A stretch of DNA of 28,582 nucleotides from JAAUQA01 sp036351435 (GTDB lineage: Bacteria > Pseudomonadota > Gammaproteobacteria > Competibacterales > Competibacteraceae), in the NCBI GenBank assembly GCA_036351435.1, contig JAZBPA010000180.1, positions 1-28,582 on the forward strand. The letters are read 5' to 3'. The stretch's first letter is position 1. Each line of letters begins with the position of its first letter. The notes beneath the pieces were generated by a model. It was not told the origin of the DNA and did no database searches. It saw only the letters and a program-made list of their open reading frames with translations. Positions 22,887-28,582 of the stretch are shown here, piece after piece. Position numbers and translations under genes: made by a program.

Positions 22887-23831
22887 ATGACAAATTTAGA
22901 GTCGCGCCCAGCTGTCCGCACCGTTCAAATAGCCACTGAATACACCGGCCAACGCATTGATAATTATCTATTCCACACCCTCAAAGGCGTTCCTAAAAGT
23001 TTGATTTACAGGATTCTACGCACCGGAGAAGTGCGGGTAAACGGCGGTCGAATTCGTCCCACGTACCGTTTGCAAGCAGGCGATCAAATACGGCTACCTC
23101 CGTTGCGTTTGCCGACTCAAGAGTCGCTTACGAAACCACCGTCCTCTCTATTACGGCAACTTGAACACGCTATTTTGCTGGAAGACGCAGAGGTACTGGT
23201 ACTCAACAAACCCACCGGTATTGCCGTTCATAAAGGCAGTGGTCTGCCTTTCGGCGTTATCGAAGCACTCAGAGCCCTGCGTCCCGGGCCTTATTTAGAA
23301 CTTGCTCATCGGTTGGACCGCGACACCAGCGGTTGTCTGGTGTTGGCTAAAACCCCACAGGCATTAGCAGCTGTCCATAAAGCGTTACGGGCGGGGACCA
23401 TGGATAAACGCTACCTCGCGCTGGTATGTGGAAGGTGGGAAAAAGGAACTTGTAACGTATCGCTCCCGCTGCGCAAGAATGTGCTCCGTAGCGGCGAGCG
23501 CCGGGTAGAGGTGCTATTCGACGGAAAACAGTCCCATACGCGCTTTAAACCGATCAGCCTTTGGCAACGTGCGACGTTGCTGGAGGCCACGTTGCACACC
23601 GGCCGCACGCACCAAATTCGGGTTCACGCCGCACACTCAGGGCATCCGGTTGCTGGCGATGATAAATACGGTGATTCTCACTGCAACCAATCCATGCGAC
23701 GACTGGGCTTGCGACGGTTGTTTCTGCACGCGCACAGCATCATGTTTACGCTCGGCAAGCGGGAGGTTTGCGTCAGCGCACCGCTAACCCAGGATCTCAA
23801 AGACGTAGTTGAACAGTTGGAGACCAATTGA
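22887..23831 (+). CDS. rluC: 23S rRNA pseudouridine synthase RluC
   Basis: The product has 314 residues. It makes pseudouridines in the peptidyl-transferase region of 23S rRNA (E. coli RluC: 955, 2504, 2580). An N-terminal S4 RNA-binding domain (QRIDNYLFHTLKGVPKSLIY ... GEVRVNGGRIRPTYRLQAGD) precedes the catalytic domain. The catalytic Asp144 lies in HRLDRDTSG, the same number as in E. coli. LHTGRTHQIRVHAAHSGHPV and GDDKYGD follow. The start fits the E. coli protein, but no Shine-Dalgarno is seen before the ATG (CTCCCATATTT), so initiation may be weak or unusual. The position divergent from rne is conserved in gammaproteobacteria. Confidence 0.94.
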   Translation: MTNLESRPAVRTVQIATEYTGQRIDNYLFHTLKGVPKSLIYRILRTGEVRVNGGRIRPTYRLQAGDQIRLPPLRLPTQESLTKPPSSLLRQLEHAILLEDAEVLVLNKPTGIAVHKGSGLPFGVIEALRALRPGPYLELAHRLDRDTSGCLVLAKTPQALAAVHKALRAGTMDKRYLALVCGRWEKGTCNVSLPLRKNVLRSGERRVEVLFDGKQSHTRFKPISLWQRATLLEATLHTGRTHQIRVHAAHSGHPVAGDDKYGDSHCNQSMRRLGLRRLFLHAHSIMFTLGKREVCVSAPLTQDLKDVVEQLETN

Positions 23832-23875
23832 TGAAGCGATCTTTTCAGCAGCTATTAGGGAAGAAGATCTCATGA
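23831..23875 (+). CDS. Possible 14-codon coupling ORF between rluC and sppA
   Basis: The ATG overlaps the rluC TGA by one base (TGATG), and the TGA overlaps the sppA ATG (ATGA). The peptide would be MKRSFQQLLGKKIS. GGAG lies eight bases upstream. The chain of overlaps would let ribosomes pass from rluC to sppA, whose own ribosome-binding site (GGGAAG, AAGAAG) is poor. No homologue is known to me. Confidence 0.3.
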   Translation: MKRSFQQLLGKKIS

Positions 23876-24840
23876 GCGAATCCGTAAACCCCGTACCCTC
23901 GAATTCTCCCAGCGAAGACAAGCGCGCCGCCGACGCATTCGTTGAACGCCTCGCCTTTGCTGCTTTGGTAGAACAGCGCCGTAATCGTCGCTGGGGCATT
24001 TTCTTTAAATCGGTCTTTCTCCTCTATCTCGTGGTGGTATTGATTTTAGCGTTTAGCCCATTGGACCCGACGGCGACAGATCGATCTCAACCACATGCCG
24101 CGTTAGTCAACCTAGAAGGGCTGATTGCCAGCGGTATGGACGCCAATGCAAAGGATGTCATCAGCGGATTACGCAGTGCTTTCAAAAACGACTCCACTAC
24201 TGGCGTTATTTTGTCCATTAATAGCCCGGGTGGCAGCCCGGTCCAAGCGGGAGAAATGTATGATGAAATCATGCGGTTACGCGAGGCCCATCCAGACACG
24301 CCTATTTATGCGGTAGCCACCGATGTATGCGCCTCAGGCGGTTATTATGTCGCGGCAGCGACCCAAAAAATTTATGCCAACAAAGCGAGCATCATTGGTT
24401 CAATCGGGGTTCGCACAGACGGCTTCGGTTTCGTAGACGCCATGAGCAAACTCGGCATCACCCGACGGCTGTATACTTCCGGCGAAAGCAAGGGTTTTCT
24501 CGACCCCTTTCAACCGCCCAAGCCGGAAGATGTCCGGCACTTGGAAAGTATGCTGGATGAAATTCATCAACAATTTATCGCCGCAGTCCGGCAGGGGCGC
24601 GGTGAACGTTTGCAGGAAACCCCCGAACTGTTCAGTGGTTTAGTGTGGACCGGTTCGAAGAGCTTGGAGTTGGGTTTAATCGACGAGTTAGCGGACGTGC
24701 GCTTTGTCGCCAAAGAAGTCATCGGCACCGAAAAGATCATTGATTACACCAAACGGCCTAAAGTGCTGGAGCGCATTTTGAGTAATGTCGAAGCAACCTT
24801 GACCCTGTTGACAAGCGTGTTCAGTCCAGGAGTACGCTAA
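23872..24840 (+). CDS. sppA: Signal peptide peptidase SppA-type S49 protease
   Basis: From the ATG at 23872 the product has 322 residues, the single-domain (36-kDa) SppA type rather than the duplicated 67-kDa E. coli form. A membrane anchor lies at about residues 44-62 (FFKSVFLLYLVVVLILAF). The predicted Ser-Lys dyad is Ser155 in VCASGGYYVA and Lys207 in LYTSGESKGFLDPF. INSPGGSPVQAG (about 116-127) is the oxyanion region. It would degrade cleaved signal peptides in the membrane. A start at 23809 is open but overlaps the end of rluC and adds no conserved sequence. It lies 40 bases downstream of rluC, as in many gammaproteobacteria. Confidence 0.9.
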   Translation: MSESVNPVPSNSPSEDKRAADAFVERLAFAALVEQRRNRRWGIFFKSVFLLYLVVVLILAFSPLDPTATDRSQPHAALVNLEGLIASGMDANAKDVISGLRSAFKNDSTTGVILSINSPGGSPVQAGEMYDEIMRLREAHPDTPIYAVATDVCASGGYYVAAATQKIYANKASIIGSIGVRTDGFGFVDAMSKLGITRRLYTSGESKGFLDPFQPPKPEDVRHLESMLDEIHQQFIAAVRQGRGERLQETPELFSGLVWTGSKSLELGLIDELADVRFVAKEVIGTEKIIDYTKRPKVLERILSNVEATLTLLTSVFSPGVR

Positions 24841-24885
24841 CACGGTGCGGTTTACCCTCCGCAGCCCCTACTGAAATGGCGAATA

Positions 24886-25509
24886 ATGGCTAATCTGATT
24901 ACGCTAGGAAGGGTACTGCTGCTGTTTGTTTTGGTCGGCCTGCTCTACCACCACGCCATTTATGCCCAGATCATCGCTTTTTTTTTGTTGATCCTCATTT
25001 TCGTCATGGATGGCTTGGACGGTTGGGTAGCGCGCCGGCGCGGCGAATCCTCGTTATTCGGAGCGATTTTCGACATTGCAGCCGACCGAGTTGTGGAGAA
25101 TGTTCTCTGGGTCGTGTTGGCCGATTTAGATCGAGTGCCCATTGCAGTGGCTCTGATTTTCCTAGTTCGCGGTTTGTTGGTTGATTCCATTCGCGCGGCG
25201 GGCGCTTCACAGCAGCAGCGCCCATTCGATATGGTGGTCGGCCCGCTCGGACAATGGCTGATTGCTGGGCGTTTTATGCGGATTTTCTACGCTGTTGTTA
25301 AAGCCGTTGCTTTCTGTTGGTTGTTACTGTTGCCGATTATCGCCGGTTTATTACCGGGATTTTGGGCTGCTTGGCAAACTGCTTTAGAGGGTGTAGGTTC
25401 TGGGTTGGTATGGTTTGCAGTTATCGTTTGCATCGCTCGCGGACTGCCGGTAGTGCTTGAATTTTTACAACGCCAAAACGAATCAGCAACACGTGAATCG
25501 AACCGATGA
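24886..25509 (+). CDS. CDP-alcohol phosphatidyltransferase family protein
   Basis: The product has 207 residues and several membrane helices. The full family signature is present: Asp42-Gly-Leu-Asp45-Gly ... Ala49-Arg50 ... Gly59 ... Asp63 ... Asp67 (within MDGLDGWVARRRGESSLFGA then IFDIAADR). The aspartates bind two metals and Asp67 is the likely base. The enzyme moves a phosphatidyl group from CDP-diacylglycerol to an alcohol. The acceptor (glycerol-3-phosphate, inositol phosphate, serine or other) is not readable. It overlaps by four bases with a HAD phosphatase gene, suggesting consecutive steps. The ribosome-binding site is weak. Confidence 0.88.
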   Translation: MANLITLGRVLLLFVLVGLLYHHAIYAQIIAFFLLILIFVMDGLDGWVARRRGESSLFGAIFDIAADRVVENVLWVVLADLDRVPIAVALIFLVRGLLVDSIRAAGASQQQRPFDMVVGPLGQWLIAGRFMRIFYAVVKAVAFCWLLLLPIIAGLLPGFWAAWQTALEGVGSGLVWFAVIVCIARGLPVVLEFLQRQNESATRESNR

Positions 25510-26156
25510 GATTGGCACTGTTCGACGTCGACGGCACCCTGATTCATGGTTCAAGCGCCGAACTCGAGTTCATGAAGTATCTGCTACGCCACCGCAAAAT
25601 TGGTCTCCTACAAGGATTAGCTTGGTTATATTTTATGTGCCGTTGGTTGCCGTGTTACGGCACTCTGATCGGTAAAAAAAACAAAGCCTACCTAACCGCC
25701 ATGAAACAGGCCGAAGTTAGGCATATAGCGAAGGAGTTTGTTGTTGATGTGCTGCCAAGGAAGATCCATGCCGGCGCCCTGGCACGCTTACAAGTCCATT
25801 TGCGGGCGGGCGAACCAGTGGTGTTATTGACTGGCACGCCTGACTTCATCGCTGCCCCCTTCGCAGAACTGCTGGGCGCAACGGATTTTCGCGCTTCCCA
25901 TTATGCAACCCAGCGGGGTCGTTTCGTAGCTGCACCGCCGCTGAGCCATCCTTACGGCCCGGAAAAACTCCGCATCGCCCGCGAGTTGTGCGTCTCTTAT
26001 AACTTGTCTATGCAGGATGTAGTGGCCTACGCCGACCACCATAGCGATGTAAAATTACTACAAAGTGTTGGACATCCTGTCGTCGTCAGTGCGGATCGAG
26101 TGCTGCGCGCAACCGCCCAAGACAACGGTTGGGAAATGTTGGATTGTAACCCTTGA
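25506..26156 (+). CDS. HAD-IB family phosphatase
   Basis: The product has 216 residues. Catalytic Asp7 and Asp9 lie in ALFDVDGTL (motif I). Motif II is VVLLTGTPDF, the lysine comes from YGPEKLRIA, and motif III is VVAYADHHSDVKLL, whose acidic residues bind Mg2+. This is the SerB/PgpC-like HAD-IB layout with a helical cap. The ATG overlaps the phosphatidyltransferase stop (ATGA). E. coli PgpC, which dephosphorylates phosphatidylglycerophosphate, is HAD-IB, so a lipid-phosphate role is attractive but unproven. A phosphoserine phosphatase-like role is the alternative. Confidence 0.85.
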   Translation: MRLALFDVDGTLIHGSSAELEFMKYLLRHRKIGLLQGLAWLYFMCRWLPCYGTLIGKKNKAYLTAMKQAEVRHIAKEFVVDVLPRKIHAGALARLQVHLRAGEPVVLLTGTPDFIAAPFAELLGATDFRASHYATQRGRFVAAPPLSHPYGPEKLRIARELCVSYNLSMQDVVAYADHHSDVKLLQSVGHPVVVSADRVLRATAQDNGWEMLDCNP

Positions 26157-26178
26157 AATCACCCGCTGAGTTTTTGCA

Positions 26179-26904
26179 ATGAAACAGACATCGCTCATTT
26201 CCAACAAGAATATCCCTGTCCGAGAGCGGCTGATCCTAGCGTTGGACGTGCCTAGCGTAGCAGAGGCGAAACAGTGGGTAACCCGCTTCGGCGATGCCGT
26301 CTGTTTTTACAAACTGGGGTTAGAACTCTTTATGACCGGCAGCTATTTCGAATTAGTAGACTGGCTGCAGCAGAGGAATAAGAAGATCTTCATCGACCTT
26401 AAGTTCTTCGATGTCCCCGAAACGGTGGGCGCTGCCGTTAGACAATTGAAAAACTCGGGGGCGGTTTTTGCCACGGTCCATGGCAACGACAGCATTTTGC
26501 AAGCGGCAGTTGCGGAAAAAAACGACTTAAAAGTGTTGGCCGTCACGGTATTAACCAGCCTGGATGAACACGACCTGCAAGATCTCGGTTTTGCCTGCGA
26601 TCCTAAGACTCTGGTCCTATCCAGGGCCAAACGGGCTTTACAAATCGGTTGTGACGGGGTGATTTCTTCTGGTTTAGAAGCCGCTGCATTAAGAAGCACA
26701 TTAGGCGAGCGACTGCTGATCATCACGCCGGGTATTCGTCCGGTTGCCAACGTGGATGATCAAAAACGCGTCGTGGATGTGGAACAGGCGTTTATGAACG
26801 GTGCCGATTACATCGTCATGGGGCGTCCCATCCGTAATGCAGCTGATCCCCGTGCAGCAGCTGAGGCCATTCAACAGCGCATCGCTGCGCTGTTTGCCGA
26901 TTGA
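26179..26904 (+). CDS. pyrF: Orotidine 5'-phosphate decarboxylase
   Basis: The product has 241 residues and carries out the last step of UMP synthesis. The catalytic D-x-K-x-x-D tetrad region is FIDLKFFDVPETV with Asp73, Lys75 and Asp78. ERLILALDVPS near the N-terminus, LAVTVLTSLDE, IITPGIRP and YIVMGRPIRNAADP (phosphate grip) complete the fold. The first 14 or so residues are a slightly longer tail than usual. The ribosome-binding site (TGAG) is weak. It follows the HAD gene by 22 bases and ends against rpoC. Confidence 0.96.
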   Translation: MKQTSLISNKNIPVRERLILALDVPSVAEAKQWVTRFGDAVCFYKLGLELFMTGSYFELVDWLQQRNKKIFIDLKFFDVPETVGAAVRQLKNSGAVFATVHGNDSILQAAVAEKNDLKVLAVTVLTSLDEHDLQDLGFACDPKTLVLSRAKRALQIGCDGVISSGLEAAALRSTLGERLLIITPGIRPVANVDDQKRVVDVEQAFMNGADYIVMGRPIRNAADPRAAAEAIQQRIAALFAD

Positions 26905-26907
26905 CTT

Positions 26908-26943
26908 GTCTCACACCCTCTGTATGGGACGAGGGTGTGAGAC
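26908..26943. terminator. Perfect 13-bp inverted repeat between pyrF and rpoC
   Basis: GTCTCACACCCTC (26908-26920) and GAGGGTGTGAGAC (26931-26943) pair perfectly around a 10-base loop and occupy nearly all of the 46-base convergent gap. There is no T-run on either side, so it could be a bidirectional transcript end or an RNA-stabilising 3' hairpin rather than a textbook terminator. Confidence 0.6.
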
Positions 26944-26950
26944 GGTGTAA

Positions 26951-28582
26951 TCACTGCCCAGTTTGATCCGCCTGCTCTTCGACCGGACCGCTATCCTGAC
27001 TAGCAGATTCGCTCTCGAACATATGCTCGGTGATTTGTTGTGACAGCATCGCCGCCGTATCATGGCGTTCCGCGTGGTAGGCCAAACCGGTGCCGCCAGG
27101 AATTAAGCGCCCGACGATGACATTTTCCTTCAATCCTCGCAAGTCATCGCGCAATCCACGTACGGCAGCTTCCGTCAATACCCGCGTGGTTTCCTGGAAG
27201 GACGCGGCAGAGATGAACGATTCCGTCGCCAACGAGGCTTTGGTGATCCCGAGCAACAGGGGTTGGTAGACAGCGACTTCGCCCCCTTCCGCCACGACCC
27301 GGTCATTTTCCTCGTACAACCGGGTGCGCTCGACCTGCTCGCCCTTGATGAAGCGAGTGTCTTTGGGATCAAGAATCTCCACTTTGCGCATCATCTGACG
27401 AATAATGACTTCAATATGTTTATCGTTGATCCGCACGCCTTGTAAGCGGTACACGTCTTGAATTTCTTTGACCAGGTAAGAGGCCAACTCGCGCACCTTG
27501 AGCAGTCGTAAGATATCGTGCGGATTGGGTTCGCCTTCGACGATCACCTCACCCCGTTCAACATTCTCACCCTCGAAGACGCTAACCTGACGCCACTTCG
27601 GAATGAGCTCCTCGTGATTAGTACCACTTTTGTCAGTGATGACCAGCCGTTGCTTACCCTTAGTGTCCTTACCGAAACTGACGGTGCCAGAGATCTCTGC
27701 CAGGATAGCCTGCTCCTTAGGCTTACGCGCCTCGAACAAGTCGGCGACCCGTGGCAAACCGCCGGTAATATCACGGGTTTTGCCGGACTCTTGCGGAATC
27801 CGCGCTAGCACGTCTCCGACGGCCACTTGGGCGCCATCCTCCAAACTGACGATTGCGCCTGCTGGCAGAAAGTATTGTGCAGGAATGTCCGTACCGGCGA
27901 TACATAGATCGTTTTCCGCTTCATCGACCAGCTTTACCATCGGCCGTTTATCTTTACCTTGGGCACTGCGTTGTTTCGGATCCATCACCACCAAACTGCT
28001 GACGCCGGTAATGTCGTCAGTCTGGCGCTGCACTGTACCGCCTTCTTCGAACTCAAAGAAATGAATCCTTCCGGCCACTTCGGTAATCACCGGATGAGTC
28101 AGCGGATCCCAATGCGCGACCACTTGGCCGGGTTCGACAGGATCGCCATCGCTTTGGGTGACAACCGCACCATAAGGGATTTTGTAGCGTTCCCGCTCCC
28201 GCCCGAATTCATCAATGACGGTAATTTCTCCCGAACGCGATACTGCGACCAAATGCCCTTCCTTATTGCGTACCGTTTTCATGTTTTGAACACGAATCAA
28301 GCCTTTAGACTTGACCTGCACATTGCTAACCACCGCAACCCGCGACGCCGCACCACCGATATGGAAAGTACGCATGGTCAACTGCGTGCCCGGCTCACCA
28401 ATAGATTGGGCAGCAATAACGCCTACCGCTTCACCGGTATTCACCGAATGACCACGCGCCAAATCACGACCATAACAGGTGGCGCATACACCGTAACGGG
28501 TCTCGCAAGTGATAACGGAACGAACCTGTAATTGATCGACGCTCATCTCTTCCAAGAGATCGACGCACTGCTCATCCAGCAA
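26951..28582 (-). CDS. rpoC: RNA polymerase beta-prime subunit, C-terminal part
   Basis: The last 543 residues are in the window, and the 5' part lies beyond the right edge. VITCETRYGVCATCYGRDLA supplies three cysteines of the C-terminal zinc site. GVIAAQSIGEPGTQLTMRTF then HIGG is the bridge-helix/trigger-loop region. TDDITGVSSLVV, IPQESGKTRDITGGLPRVAD, IPKWRQVSVFEGE, DVYRLQGVRINDKHIEVIIR, LLGITKASLATESFISAASF and LKENVIVGRLIPGGTGLAYH are all canonical. It ends in a short acidic, Gln/Ser/Asp-rich tail (SESASQDSGPVEEQADQTGQ). It is transcribed toward pyrF, with a strong hairpin between the stops. Confidence 0.98.
   Translation of the reverse strand: MLDEQCVDLLEEMSVDQLQVRSVITCETRYGVCATCYGRDLARGHSVNTGEAVGVIAAQSIGEPGTQLTMRTFHIGGAASRVAVVSNVQVKSKGLIRVQNMKTVRNKEGHLVAVSRSGEITVIDEFGRERERYKIPYGAVVTQSDGDPVEPGQVVAHWDPLTHPVITEVAGRIHFFEFEEGGTVQRQTDDITGVSSLVVMDPKQRSAQGKDKRPMVKLVDEAENDLCIAGTDIPAQYFLPAGAIVSLEDGAQVAVGDVLARIPQESGKTRDITGGLPRVADLFEARKPKEQAILAEISGTVSFGKDTKGKQRLVITDKSGTNHEELIPKWRQVSVFEGENVERGEVIVEGEPNPHDILRLLKVRELASYLVKEIQDVYRLQGVRINDKHIEVIIRQMMRKVEILDPKDTRFIKGEQVERTRLYEENDRVVAEGGEVAVYQPLLLGITKASLATESFISAASFQETTRVLTEAAVRGLRDDLRGLKENVIVGRLIPGGTGLAYHAERHDTAAMLSQQITEHMFESESASQDSGPVEEQADQTGQ

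Noticed and set aside
26905..26950. rpoC not followed by rpsL-rpsG as sign of rearrangement
   Set aside because: Separation of rpoBC from the str operon occurs in ordinary gammaproteobacteria such as E. coli, so this alone is not unusual.
1..28582. tRNA, rRNA, CRISPR arrays, IS elements or prophage genes
   Set aside because: No cloverleaf, no regularly spaced repeats, no transposase or integrase motifs and no target-site duplications were seen. Nearly all sequence is accounted for by conserved genes.

Overview
This looks like chromosomal core DNA of a gammaproteobacterium. The evidence is the rne / divergent rluC / sppA arrangement, a six-gene Na+-translocating NADH:quinone reductase operon (nqrABCDEF) followed by apbE, phoB-phoR, a PhaF/PhaI-type phasin, and the beta-prime subunit sequence of RNA polymerase. 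Genus cannot be fixed from sequence alone. The phasin implies polyhydroxyalkanoate (PHA) storage, and a CitE/malyl-CoA-lyase-type enzyme fits a Chromatiales- or Methylococcales-like metabolism, but that placement is inference. I saw no insertion sequence, prophage, CRISPR array, tRNA or rRNA.

Layout. Positions 1-2494 (+) hold the 3' end of a parvulin-type peptidyl-prolyl isomerase, a HupE/UreJ-family membrane protein and an OprB-like outer-membrane porin. Positions 2491-13629 are one long minus-strand run. In transcription order it is nqrA-B-C-D-E-F, apbE, a two-CBS-domain protein, a YadG/YadH-type ABC exporter, a phasin and a patatin-like lipase. The six nqr genes and apbE are overlapping or nearly so. 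The later genes have gaps of 5 to 87 bases and may be partly independent.

Positions 13630-13953 are a divergent control region with a strong hairpin in the presumed nqr leader. A CoA-ester lyase reads away from it on the plus strand. Positions 14876-17201 (-) hold three thiol-related genes: a small exported two-cysteine protein, a TlpA-like thioredoxin-fold protein and thioredoxin reductase. A textbook intrinsic terminator separates the first two. Positions 17202-17530 carry a Pho box and a second candidate promoter in front of phoB-phoR.

RNase E (rne, -) follows. Its leader, about 290 nt long if the predicted promoter is right, has three inverted repeats resembling in layout the autoregulatory leader known from E. 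coli. Divergent from it run rluC, sppA, a CDP-alcohol phosphatidyltransferase, a HAD-IB phosphatase and pyrF (+). A 13-bp perfect hairpin fills the gap between pyrF and the convergent 3' end of rpoC.

Working together: NQR and ApbE form a sodium-pumping respiratory module, since ApbE attaches FMN to NqrB and NqrC. PhoB-PhoR carries a signal for self-regulation by phosphate. The phosphatidyltransferase and HAD phosphatase could be consecutive steps of phospholipid synthesis. Phasin and patatin may both act at PHA granules. No wholly new multi-gene system is evident. The most interesting signals are the nqr and rne leader structures, the altered flavinylation motifs of NqrB and NqrC, the NqrC N-terminal extension, the two-cysteine periplasmic protein and a short ORF bridging rluC and sppA.
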